A stretch of DNA of 11,109 nucleotides. Source: Thiotrichaceae bacterium (lineage in GTDB: Bacteria > Pseudomonadota > Gammaproteobacteria > Thiotrichales > Thiotrichaceae). Position numbers and translations under genes: made by a program. The DNA is taken from positions 1-11,109 of the forward strand of contig JALWYT010000309.1 in assembly GCA_026992705.1 (NCBI GenBank), written 5' to 3'. The notes under the pieces are model-generated. The model worked only from the letters and a program-made list of their open reading frames with translations. It had not been told where the DNA came from and did no database searches. Below, one piece after another: positions 1 through 8,127 of the stretch (the stretch's first letter is position 1; the number at the start of each line of letters is the position of its first letter).

Positions 1-1311
1 CACAATTAATGTTGTAGCTGCTAAGAAAGCCATCCAGAAGTTTGCTTTAAAGCTCGCGAGGATTACCATAAATTCACCAACAAAACCTGAAGTCCCAGGT
101 AAACCGGTATTTGCCATTGCAAACAAAACAAAGAAGGCAGCAAAAACAGGCATTTTATTTGCTACACCACCATAGGCTGCTATTTCACGTGTATGCATAC
201 GGTCATATAAAACCCCAATGGCAAGGAACATCGCTCCTGAGATAAAACCGTGCGATACCATTTGCACCATACCGCCTTGCATCGCAAGCTCCGCACCATC
301 AAAGCTATCGGTTGCACGATAAATAGGATAAATCAAGAAAATACCTAGTGTTACAAAGCCCATGTGTGCAATGGATGAATAAGCAACTAGCTTCTTCATA
401 TCAGTCTGTACAATTGCAACAAAACCAATATAAACCACTGCCGTTAAGGACATTAATACAATTAACCAATCCAAGGCTAAAGAAGCATCAGGCGTAATGG
501 GTAGTGAGAAACGCAAGAAACCATAACCACCAATCTTTAACATAATCGCGGCTAATATGACAGAACCACCCGTTGGAGCTTCAACGTGAGCATCAGGCAA
601 CCATGTATGTACTGGCCACATTGGAATTTTTACACCAAAGGCAAGTAAAAATGACAAGAAGATTAGCACTTGCTCTATCATGGTAAGCTTTAGCTTATAT
701 AAATCAGCAAGCCAAAAACTTCCCATGCCTACTCTATCCGCACCAACATGATAGAGGTAGATTAAACTCACCAGCATAAATACTGAGCCAAAGAAGGTAT
801 ATAAGAAGAATTTGATTGTGGCATATACGCGATTAGATCCACCCCAAATCCCAATGACAATGAACATGGGTATCAGCATTGCCTCAAAGAATACATAGAA
901 TAGAATGGCATCTTGAGCCGCAAATACACCATTAACCAAGCCCGACATAATCAAGAATGCTGCCATATATTGAGCAACGCGATCTTTTATGACTTCCCAG
1001 CCTGCGACTACCACTAAAACAGTCATAAAGGTATTTAATAGAATCAATGGCATTGAAATACCATCAACACCTAAGTAGTAAAAAATATTAAACGATGGAA
1101 TCCATTCTTTTTGTTCCAAAAACTGCATATCCGCAGTCTCAGGAGAAAAATTGGTATAAAGCGGGATGCTCACTAAAAAGGTAACAAAAGCAACGATGAA
1201 TGCAGCAGGTTTTGCACCAAATTTGTCACCTAAAGCCAGTACGATTAAGCCACCGATAATGGGTAACCAAATAACTAAGCTCAGTAGAGGCCAGTCAGTA
1301 AATATTTCCAT
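1..1311 (-). CDS. nuoM: NADH-quinone oxidoreductase subunit M (3' end cut off)
   Basis: Antiporter-like proton-pumping subunit of the complex I membrane arm. My translation from the ATG at 1309-1311 gives 437 codons without a stop up to base 1. The family is usually about 500 residues, so roughly the last 60-70 residues, with the final membrane helices, lie outside the window. Key channel residues are present: E143 in the FFEAMLIPM motif (E. coli E144), K228 in FGVKIPMWPVHTWLPDAH (E. coli K234), K259 in MLKIGGYG (E. coli K265) and E413 in GTSGFVGEF (E. coli E407). The start is 5 nt after the nuoL stop. An AAGGGG ribosome binding site at 1320-1325 lies inside the last nuoL codons, 8 nt from the ATG. 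Residues 77-82 carry the YYLGVDGIS-type signature typical of NuoM. No frameshift was seen. Confidence 0.97.
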   Translation of the reverse strand, partial: MEIFTDWPLLSLVIWLPIIGGLIVLALGDKFGAKPAAFIVAFVTFLVSIPLYTNFSPETADMQFLEQKEWIPSFNIFYYLGVDGISMPLILLNTFMTVLVVVAGWEVIKDRVAQYMAAFLIMSGLVNGVFAAQDAILFYVFFEAMLIPMFIVIGIWGGSNRVYATIKFFLYTFFGSVFMLVSLIYLYHVGADRVGMGSFWLADLYKLKLTMIEQVLIFLSFLLAFGVKIPMWPVHTWLPDAHVEAPTGGSVILAAIMLKIGGYGFLRFSLPITPDASLALDWLIVLMSLTAVVYIGFVAIVQTDMKKLVAYSSIAHMGFVTLGIFLIYPIYRATDSFDGAELAMQGGMVQMVSHGFISGAMFLAIGVLYDRMHTREIAAYGGVANKMPVFAAFFVLFAMANTGLPGTSGFVGEFMVILASFKANFWMAFLAATTLIV

Positions 1312-1316
1312 TGCTG

Positions 1317-3278
1317 TTACCCCTTATTACCAAAAATAAACCAACTAAGAATGGCTAACACGCCTAATATCATCGAAAAAGCATAGTGATACATATAACC
1401 TGTTTGCACATGACGAATAATGCTTGAGAAGAAGCCAATTACTTTGGCTGAACCATTGACCACTAAGCCATCAATCACAAAACGATCACCTAATTTCCAC
1501 AAGGCTTTACCCAAGCCTAATGCACCACCTGCAAAGACAGTCTGATTGAAATCATCGGCATAGTATTTATTATCCAGCAACGTATGTAACCAGCGGAATT
1601 TTTGGTATGCCCAATCTGCAATAGATTGATTTTTCATATAGATATACCAAGCAGAAACTAAGCCCGCCATAGATAACCAGAATGGTGGAGCCATCAAGCC
1701 GTGCAGAATAAAGCCGCCTAAGCCATGCTCATGATAATGGTGAGCAATTTCTTCAATTGCCTTATGTGATTCATCAACAAAAACAACGCCTTTGAAGAAA
1801 TCACCGACCACAATAGGATCAATAAAGTAACCCGCGAATACGGATGGAATCGCCAAAGCAAGTAATGGAATAGTGACTACTAAAGGTGATTCTTTTAAGT
1901 GATGCTTCGTGTGATCATCCATACGCTCTTCGCCATGGAATACCAAGAAGAACATGCGGAAGCTGTAGAATGCGGTGACAAATACACCAAGCAATACCAT
2001 CCAATAAGCAAACTCAGCACCGGGCAAATCGGCAGCATGTACCGCTTCGATAATGGAATCTTTTGAGAAGAAACCAGCTAAACCGGGGAAGCCAATTAAT
2101 GCCAATGAACCAATTAATGAAGTCCAATAAGTAATCGGCATATATTTCTTCAAACCGCCCATCTTACGAATATCTTGCTCATGGTGCATAGCGATAATCA
2201 CCGAACCAGCTGCTAAGAATAATAAGGCTTTAAAGAAAGCATGAGTCATTAAGTGGAACAAACCCGCACTATAGGCAGATGCTCCTAAAGCAACCGTCAT
2301 ATAACCGAGTTGCGATAGTGTTGAGTATGCAACCACTCGCTTAATGTCATTTTGGATCATGCCAATCAAGCCCATAAAGAAGGCGGTGATTGCACCAATA
2401 ACTAAGATAAAGCTAAGTGCAGTATCCGACATTTCAAAGATGGGAGACATCCGCGAGACCATAAAGATACCCGCTGTGACCATTGTTGCAGCGTGAATCA
2501 ATGCAGAGATTGGCGTAGGACCTTCCATCGAATCAGGCAGCCAAACATGCAAAGGCACTTGAGCCGATTTACCCATTGCCCCGATAAAGAGAGAAATTGC
2601 AATGACTGTCATCAATGACCATTGCTCACCCGGAATAATGCTGATTTGCGTATCAAGCAATGCAGGGACTTGTTTAAAGACTTCGACATAATCCAATGTG
2701 CCGAAATAACTATAAATTGCTGCAATACCGAGTAAAAAGCCGAAATCCCCCACACGGTTGACTAAAAAGGCTTTCATATTAGCAAAAATTGCGGTTTCCT
2801 TTTTAAACCAGAAACCAATCAATAAATAGGACACTAAACCCACTGCTTCCCAGCCAAAGAATAACTGCATAAAGTTATTCGACATAACCAGCATAAGCAT
2901 TGAGAAAGTAAACAGGGAAATATAGCTAAAGAAGCGTTGATAACCGGGGTCATCGTGCATATAGCCAATGGTATAAATATGTACCATCAAAGAAACAAAA
3001 GTGACAACAAGCATCATCATTGCTGTCAAATTATCAATCATAAAACCTATCTGAAACTTGATACCTTCAATTTCAGCCCATGTATAAACAGCTCCATTAA
3101 ATGTGTTACCATCAATAACAATATGATTAAACACGATAATTGATAAAATAAAAGCAATACCTACACCGAGTATTGTTGCCATATGTGATAGCATTCGCCC
3201 AAGATAACGCCCAAATAATCCAGCTAGTATCGAACCTACTAATGCTGAAAGAGGAATTGCAAGATAAATATTTTCCAC
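1317..3278 (-). CDS. nuoL: NADH-quinone oxidoreductase subunit L
   Basis: Distal antiporter-like proton pump of the membrane arm, which also supplies the long lateral helix lying along the arm. The protein has 653 residues against 613 in E. coli; the extra length is mainly in the C-terminal third. Conserved residues are E144 in FGWEAVGLVSYLLIGFW, D178 in VNRVGDFGF, K237 in GAMGKSAQVPLHVWLPDSM, K350 in THAFFKALLF, and K406/D407 in GFFSKDSI; the E. coli counterparts are E144, D178, K229, K342 and K399/D400. Translation starts at GTG (3276-3278), not ATG. This start is supported by an AAGGGG site 6 nt upstream, by the 3-nt gap from nuoK and by a normal first membrane helix. A histidine-rich loop lies at residues 505-519. 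The C-terminal part (about 530-653) should hold the lateral helix and last membrane segment. Confidence 0.97.
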   Translation of the reverse strand: MENIYLAIPLSALVGSILAGLFGRYLGRMLSHMATILGVGIAFILSIIVFNHIVIDGNTFNGAVYTWAEIEGIKFQIGFMIDNLTAMMMLVVTFVSLMVHIYTIGYMHDDPGYQRFFSYISLFTFSMLMLVMSNNFMQLFFGWEAVGLVSYLLIGFWFKKETAIFANMKAFLVNRVGDFGFLLGIAAIYSYFGTLDYVEVFKQVPALLDTQISIIPGEQWSLMTVIAISLFIGAMGKSAQVPLHVWLPDSMEGPTPISALIHAATMVTAGIFMVSRMSPIFEMSDTALSFILVIGAITAFFMGLIGMIQNDIKRVVAYSTLSQLGYMTVALGASAYSAGLFHLMTHAFFKALLFLAAGSVIIAMHHEQDIRKMGGLKKYMPITYWTSLIGSLALIGFPGLAGFFSKDSIIEAVHAADLPGAEFAYWMVLLGVFVTAFYSFRMFFLVFHGEERMDDHTKHHLKESPLVVTIPLLALAIPSVFAGYFIDPIVVGDFFKGVVFVDESHKAIEEIAHHYHEHGLGGFILHGLMAPPFWLSMAGLVSAWYIYMKNQSIADWAYQKFRWLHTLLDNKYYADDFNQTVFAGGALGLGKALWKLGDRFVIDGLVVNGSAKVIGFFSSIIRHVQTGYMYHYAFSMILGVLAILSWFIFGNKG

Positions 3279-3281
3279 GCT

Positions 3282-3587
3282 TTACCCCTTCATCTCATCA
3301 AGATCTTGTACATTGATCGTACGACGGTTTCTAAAGAGTACGACTAAAATCGCCAAGCCAATTGCCGCCTCTGCCGCAGCAACCGTTAATATAAAGAAGA
3401 CAAATATCTGCCCGTTAATATCATTTAGATAATGAGAAAAGGCGATAAAATTGATATTGACGGCAAGCAACATTAACTCAATGCACATCAATAAAATCAG
3501 AATATTTTTTCTATTTAAAAACATCCCTGCAATGCTGATCGAAAAAAGCAATGCCCCAAGAATCAGAAAGTGTGACAGTGTAATCAT
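3282..3587 (-). CDS. nuoK: NADH-quinone oxidoreductase subunit K
   Basis: Small membrane-arm subunit (Mrp-type MnhC relative, ND4L homologue) of 101 residues, close to the usual 100. It has three membrane helices at roughly 5-23, 28-48 and 60-85. The two buried glutamates that form its proton path are present: E37 in LLMCIELMLLAVN and E73 in TVAAAEAAIGLAI, equal to E36 and E72 of E. coli. The ATG lies 3 nt after the nuoJ TAG, and a GGAG ribosome binding site at 3596-3599 spans the end of nuoJ, 8 nt from the start. The gene ends in Lys-Gly-stop (AAG GGG TAA), whose bases also serve as the nuoL ribosome binding site. Confidence 0.97.
   Translation of the reverse strand: MITLSHFLILGALLFSISIAGMFLNRKNILILLMCIELMLLAVNINFIAFSHYLNDINGQIFVFFILTVAAAEAAIGLAILVVLFRNRRTINVQDLDEMKG
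3285..3290 (-). promoter_or_regulatory. Ribosome binding site of nuoL
   Basis: AAGGGG on the minus strand, 6 nt before the GTG start of nuoL. These bases are also the last two sense codons (Lys-Gly) of nuoK. The site supports GTG as the true nuoL start. Confidence 0.65.
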
Positions 3588-3590
3588 TGG

Positions 3591-4193
3591 CTATTCTCCA
3601 ACTCTTTTTTCAGCAGGCATTTTCACAAGACGCACACGCTCATTACGCCTAGTACGGATTTGCTTTGCGGGGACTTGATGCTTAACACCTTCACGACGAC
3701 GTAATGTCAGCGTAATTGCCGCAATAATCGCAACCACCAAAATCACCGCTGCAATTTCAAAGGGATACACATATTCAGTATAAAGCTTCGAGCCAATTTC
3801 TTTGGTATTGCTATAGTCCACAGCATGAGCAACCGCATGATTAAAATCGAAACTACCTGAAGTCATCACCAATACAATCTCACCCGCAAAGATAATGGCG
3901 ACAATGGCAGCAAAAGGCATCATTTTTACAAAGCCTTCTCGCAAAGGATCCATATTGATGTCCAGCATCATAATCACGAATAAGAACAACACCATGACCG
4001 CACCGACATACACTAACACCAGTGTAATGCCTAAAAACTCAGCCTCCAGCATCAGCCAGATCGCTGAACTGGTAAAAAACGACAGGATTAAAAACAATGC
4101 TGCATAAACGGGATTGCGTACCAGCACAACACCTAATGCCCCAGTCACTAAAATACCAGAGAATATGTAAAAAATAATCAGTTCAAATGTCAT
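3591..4193 (-). CDS. nuoJ: NADH-quinone oxidoreductase subunit J
   Basis: Membrane-arm subunit (ND6 homologue) with 200 residues against 184 in E. coli. Five membrane helices are visible at about 3-24, 28-48, 53-77, 91-111 and 143-165. The helix-3 signature VYVGAVMVLFLFVIMML (residues 61-77), which contains the conserved tyrosine (Y62) at the flexible pi-bulge region, is intact. The C-terminus (166-200) is a basic, probably cytoplasmic tail rich in Arg and Lys. The ATG start at 4191-4193 gives a normal N-terminus, although this is the only junction in the window with a longer gap (27 nt after nuoI) and without a clear ribosome binding site. The stop overlaps the ribosome binding region of nuoK. 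Confidence 0.96.
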   Translation of the reverse strand: MTFELIIFYIFSGILVTGALGVVLVRNPVYAALFLILSFFTSSAIWLMLEAEFLGITLVLVYVGAVMVLFLFVIMMLDINMDPLREGFVKMMPFAAIVAIIFAGEIVLVMTSGSFDFNHAVAHAVDYSNTKEIGSKLYTEYVYPFEIAAVILVVAIIAAITLTLRRREGVKHQVPAKQIRTRRNERVRLVKMPAEKRVGE

Positions 4194-4220
4194 GGAGTTT
4201 TAATCTCGTTGGTTTCAGAA

Positions 4221-4712
4221 CTAGCGATACGCGGCTTCTATCGCTCTATCTTTCGCAATTTGTGCTTCGTGTTTATCACCGAATGCGAGTAACATTTCTT
4301 TCGTTGCTACACTGCCTTCTCGGCTCTCAAAGTGATATTCAAATTCTCGTGTCTCAACAATGGCATCTACTGGACAAGCCTCTTCACAGAAGCCACAGTA
4401 AATACACTTAAACATATCAATATCATAACGAGTTGTACGGCGTGTACCATCTGCCCGTTCTTCTGATTCAATAGTAATCGCTAAAGCAGGGCAGGTTGCT
4501 TCACATAATTTACAAGCAATGCAACGCTCCTCACCATTTTCATAACGCCGCAAAGCATGATGCCCCCGAAAACGAGGTGATTGTGGGGTTTTCTGCTCAG
4601 GGTATTGCACAGTGATTTTGCGTTTAAAGAAATATTTGCCAGTAACGCTCAAACCTTGCAATAACTCAAATAAGCTAAATGTTTTAATTTGGTGTTTTAT
4701 AAAATCAATCAT
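4221..4712 (-). CDS. nuoI: NADH-quinone oxidoreductase subunit I (8Fe ferredoxin-like)
   Basis: Peripheral-arm subunit (TYKY homologue) that carries clusters N6a and N6b and passes electrons on to N2. Two classical motifs are seen: C64-x2-C67-x2-C70-x3-C74-P and C103-x2-C106-x2-C109-x3-C113-P. The N-terminal 30 residues form the amphipathic stretch that lies on the membrane arm. The reading frame is open to an ATG at 4748, but that start would overlap nuoH by 35 nt. I chose the ATG at 4710-4712 because a GGAG site sits 5 nt before it, the gap to the nuoH stop is 1 nt, and the resulting length (163 aa, MIDFIKHQIK start) matches the common form of the family. Both clusters have all eight cysteines. 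Confidence 0.95.
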   Translation of the reverse strand: MIDFIKHQIKTFSLFELLQGLSVTGKYFFKRKITVQYPEQKTPQSPRFRGHHALRRYENGEERCIACKLCEATCPALAITIESEERADGTRRTTRYDIDMFKCIYCGFCEEACPVDAIVETREFEYHFESREGSVATKEMLLAFGDKHEAQIAKDRAIEAAYR

Positions 4713-4713
4713 G

Positions 4714-5775
4714 CTAACTCCAAGGTGTCCAGCCCAAACCGATGGCAATCATTTCACCAAATATCCAAACCAAAGTAACGGGTATCAAAATTTTCCAACC
4801 TAATCGCATAATTTGATCATAACGATAGCGTGGGAAAGTCGCTCTAAACCATAGATAGAAGAACAAGAACACCATGGTTTTTAAAATAAACCAATGAAAA
4901 CCATTATCAAAAAATGTGCCAATTACAGGAATATCTATTAAGAAGCTACCTTCAAAAGGAGATAACCACCCTCCTAAAAACATCAATGAAGTTAAAGCTG
5001 ATATTAAAATCATGCTGGCATATTCAGCAAGGAAGAATAAAGCAAATGCCATACCTGAATACTCGACATGGAAACCCGCAACAATTTCTGATTCACCTTC
5101 TGCCACATCAAATGGGGCACGATTAGTTTCTGCCACACCTGAAATAAAGTAAACAAGGAATAAACCAAATAACGACCAAACAAACCAATGCGTAATACCG
5201 CCTGCTTGAGCATGAACAATATCGGTTAAATTCAGGCTATTCGATGCCATTAATACACCGACTAAGGCGAAGCCCATCGCAATTTCATAGGAAACCACTT
5301 GAGCACCGACCCGCATGGCACTCAACATGGCGTATTTTGAGTTAGATGCCCAACCTGCCAAAATAACACCAAACACATCTAAGGAGGTAATCGCAAGAAT
5401 AAATAGCAAGCCTGCGTTGATATTCGCTAATACACCGCCATCAAAAAATGGCATAACTGACCATGCAACTAAGGCAGGAGCTAATACTAAAATAGGAGCA
5501 AAATAAAACACAAAGCGATTAGCCCGTTCTGGCAAAATCACTTCTTTAAACATCAACTTAATCACATCTGCGATAGGCTGTAACCAACCTTTAGGACCAA
5601 CACGGTTAGGACCTAAACGAATTTGCATATAACCAATGACTTTACGTTCGGCATAGGTTGTATAAGCAACCGCTAAAATTAGCGGCAATACAATAGCAAC
5701 GATTTTTAACAAAATAACAATTACCGTTGTTAATTCTGCTGGTAAGCTATTCCAAATTGCAATCAAGCTATCCAT
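4714..5775 (-). CDS. nuoH: NADH-quinone oxidoreductase subunit H
   Basis: Membrane subunit (ND1 homologue) at the joint of the two arms; it forms much of the quinone entry channel and the first proton-related glutamate chain. It has 353 residues against 325 in E. coli, within the range of the family, with about eight to nine membrane helices. Signatures seen are AERKVIGYMQIRLGPNRVGP (42-61), followed by the QPIADVIKLMFKE stretch (66-78); the YEIAMGFALVGVLM segment with E164 (E. coli E157); and the acidic cytoplasmic loop AETNRAPFDVAEGESE (215-230) followed by the GFHVEYSGM motif (234-242). The ATG is 7 nt after the nuoG stop, with AAAGGG at 5786-5791 as a likely ribosome binding site at rather long spacing (10 nt). 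The stop is TAG. Confidence 0.97.
   Translation of the reverse strand: MDSLIAIWNSLPAELTTVIVILLKIVAIVLPLILAVAYTTYAERKVIGYMQIRLGPNRVGPKGWLQPIADVIKLMFKEVILPERANRFVFYFAPILVLAPALVAWSVMPFFDGGVLANINAGLLFILAITSLDVFGVILAGWASNSKYAMLSAMRVGAQVVSYEIAMGFALVGVLMASNSLNLTDIVHAQAGGITHWFVWSLFGLFLVYFISGVAETNRAPFDVAEGESEIVAGFHVEYSGMAFALFFLAEYASMILISALTSLMFLGGWLSPFEGSFLIDIPVIGTFFDNGFHWFILKTMVFLFFYLWFRATFPRYRYDQIMRLGWKILIPVTLVWIFGEMIAIGLGWTPWS
4718..4721 (-). promoter_or_regulatory. Ribosome binding site of nuoI
   Basis: GGAG on the minus strand, 5 nt before the ATG at 4712, formed by the last codons of nuoH (Trp-Ser-stop). It decides the nuoI start in favour of the internal methionine rather than the in-frame ATG at 4748. 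Confidence 0.7.
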
Positions 5776-5782
5776 TATTCTA

Positions 5783-8122
5783 TTACCCTTTGCTTATTTC
5801 GACTGAGCCGAAGGCAGAACCTAATTCAGCTGATTTATTCGTTCCCGCAGGAATCAATACACTGCCCACAGGGATATTATCATCCACTTGCAAGCCCATT
5901 AGCACTGAAGAATCACCTTGTGAAACGGAAACCGAACTGTCAGTCTCCAAACCTAAACGTTTAACATCGGCTGAATTCATACTAACCACACGACGCGACT
6001 CACCTGCTGCTTGCTGTAAGGCTCTTGCTCGTCGAACAACCGCATCGCAAGAATACATTTGTACTGCACCAATTCTTTGCAAATTTTTTGTACTCGCCAT
6101 TGCGACTGGTTCTGCTCGTTCCGTTGTATTGCTATATTCACCCACAGTCTCAACTGCAGCCTTGACTTCATCACGCACTTCTTCCGAACTCATATAATCA
6201 AAGCCAGCAACATCCAGCATATTGCCAAGCACACGCAAAATCTTCCATGTTGGACGAGCATCACCCAGTAACTTTGCAGCCCCCATAAAACTTTGGAATC
6301 GTCCTTCCATATTGACGAAAGTACCTGAAGTTTCAACCGTTTGCGAAGCAGGTAATAAAATAGTGGCGTGTTCTTTTAATTTAACATTGGCATACGAGCT
6401 AATCGCAATCACATTGTCTGCTGCAGATAAGGCAGCTTGAGCTTGCTGTGGATTATCGCAGTCATATTCAGTCTCTACGCCTAGCAATACAAAGGTCTTT
6501 GTTGAACCATCAAGCATTTCATCAAGGCTTTTGCCTACGGTTCCTGCTGCCTGACCGGCTTCAATACGATGCGGTACAACACCTGCCATCCACGCACCGG
6601 CTGTATTCGCCGCCTCCGCTAAAAAGCCGACTTTAGCCCCTGTATTCTGACTCACTGTATTTGCCAAACTACATAAGCTGGCATAAGCAGGATGCTGGGT
6701 TGCGATATTGCCGAGCAAGATAATTCCCTGCTCGGCTGATTTCAATTCATCGGCAATTGCCTGTGCCTGTTCACTGACTTCCACATCTGCAAATGCTGCT
6801 GGCACATCACCACTTGCCTTAGCAATCGCCGCTAGATTATCTAGCATTTCACTGACGCTGCTAACACACTGCTCAGCAACATCATAGTTAAATTCTATGC
6901 GATACGGATTCACCGTCATCACCTTAGCACCCTTCAACACGGCTTTGCGAAGGCGATGATTTGCCATTGGCTGTTCATAGCGGATATTAGAACCCACTAA
7001 TAGCACAGCATTTTGCGTTTCTAATTCCTCTAAACTTACCCCTAACCAAGGGAACATCGGGGCATTTTCTTGATCAGAAAAATCACACTGACGCAAACGA
7101 TGGTCAATATGATTAATACCAATCGCTCGCATGGATTTCTGTAATAAATACAATTCTTCCAGTGTCGCATTGGGCGATGCAAGTACCGCAGCACTGTCTT
7201 TATCACAGTCTTGCAAGACTTTAGCGGTTGTCTCTAAAGCTTCATCCCAGCTAACAACTTGCCACTCGCCATTTTTCTTAAGCATGGGCTGTTCTAGCCG
7301 CTCATCACTGTACAAGCCTTCATAGCTAAAGCGATCACGATCTGAAATCCAACATTCATTAACAGCATCATTCTCTTTCGGAATGGTACGCATGACTTGA
7401 TTGCGGAAGGTGTGGTGATAAACATTTGAGCCAACTGAATCATGGGCTGCGATTGAAGCTGTCTGCAAAATCTCCCATGCTCTTGCTTTGTAACGAGAAG
7501 GCTTCATTGTCAATGCACCCACAGGGCAAACATCAACAACATTGCCTGATAATTCTGAGCTTACACATTGTTCCGCAAAGGTGGCAATATGTTCACGGTC
7601 ACCACGACCAATCATGCCCATCTCTCGCATACCCGCAATTTCTTCACCAAAACGCACACAGCGAGTACATTGAATACAGCGGGTTAAATCGGTTGCAATT
7701 AATGGACCGATATTTTTGTCCATCACAATACGCTTGACTTCGGTATATTGTGATTTATCACTGCCGTAAGCCATTGAAACGTCTTGCAATTCACACTCAC
7801 CACCTTGGTCGCAAATGGGGCAATCCAATGGATGATTGATTAATAAAAACTCCATTGTGGCTTGCTGAGCAGCAAGTGCTGCAGGTGAGCGTGTCCAAAC
7901 TTTCATGCCATCCATAATTGGCGTTGCACAAGCAGGTAAAGGCTTGGGTGATTTTTCAACCTCTACCAAACACATCCGACAATTTGCGGCGATTGACAGC
8001 TTTTTGTGATAACAAAAGCGAGGGATTTCAATATCATTGGCATCGGTCACTTCAATCAACATAGAACCTGCTTTGGCTTCTATGGATTTACCGTTGACTT
8101 CGATTGTGACGGTTTCACTCAT
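5783..8122 (-). CDS. nuoG: NADH-quinone oxidoreductase subunit G
   Basis: Largest peripheral subunit (75 kDa/NDUFS1 homologue), which relays electrons from NuoF to NuoI. The N-terminal 2Fe-2S ferredoxin domain has C37, C48, C51 and C65 (N1b). The next domain has H97, C101, C104 and C110 (N5), then C149, C152, C155 and C199 (N4). Residues from about 220 resemble the molybdopterin oxidoreductase fold but should not bind molybdenum in this family, and a small C-terminal domain (about 705-779) resembles the dinucleotide-binding barrel. Length is 779 residues, against about 908 in E. coli. The four cysteines that bind the additional N7 cluster in E. coli are replaced (A225, D228, S232, S260), as in the mitochondrial type. 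The ATG is 5 nt after nuoF, with GAGGGGG at 8133-8139 upstream. The gene ends Lys-Gly-stop. Confidence 0.97.
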   Translation of the reverse strand: MSETVTIEVNGKSIEAKAGSMLIEVTDANDIEIPRFCYHKKLSIAANCRMCLVEVEKSPKPLPACATPIMDGMKVWTRSPAALAAQQATMEFLLINHPLDCPICDQGGECELQDVSMAYGSDKSQYTEVKRIVMDKNIGPLIATDLTRCIQCTRCVRFGEEIAGMREMGMIGRGDREHIATFAEQCVSSELSGNVVDVCPVGALTMKPSRYKARAWEILQTASIAAHDSVGSNVYHHTFRNQVMRTIPKENDAVNECWISDRDRFSYEGLYSDERLEQPMLKKNGEWQVVSWDEALETTAKVLQDCDKDSAAVLASPNATLEELYLLQKSMRAIGINHIDHRLRQCDFSDQENAPMFPWLGVSLEELETQNAVLLVGSNIRYEQPMANHRLRKAVLKGAKVMTVNPYRIEFNYDVAEQCVSSVSEMLDNLAAIAKASGDVPAAFADVEVSEQAQAIADELKSAEQGIILLGNIATQHPAYASLCSLANTVSQNTGAKVGFLAEAANTAGAWMAGVVPHRIEAGQAAGTVGKSLDEMLDGSTKTFVLLGVETEYDCDNPQQAQAALSAADNVIAISSYANVKLKEHATILLPASQTVETSGTFVNMEGRFQSFMGAAKLLGDARPTWKILRVLGNMLDVAGFDYMSSEEVRDEVKAAVETVGEYSNTTERAEPVAMASTKNLQRIGAVQMYSCDAVVRRARALQQAAGESRRVVSMNSADVKRLGLETDSSVSVSQGDSSVLMGLQVDDNIPVGSVLIPAGTNKSAELGSAFGSVEISKG

Positions 8123-8127
8123 CTTGC

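Noticed and set aside
4194..4220. Possible promoter or terminator between nuoI and nuoJ
   Set aside because: The spacer is only 27 nt and shows no paired -35/-10 boxes and no stable hairpin with a T run; only a 3-bp GAG/CTC pairing is visible.
5727..6197. 156-codon plus-strand open frame antisense to the nuoG/nuoH junction
   Set aside because: It lies entirely opposite well-conserved nuoG and nuoH coding sequence, has no recognisable domain and a composition typical of an antisense shadow, and crosses a real gene boundary.
7426..7737. 103-codon plus-strand open frame opposite nuoG
   Set aside because: It is antisense to the conserved iron-sulphur region of NuoG; the translation looks random and no ribosome binding site or family signature was seen.
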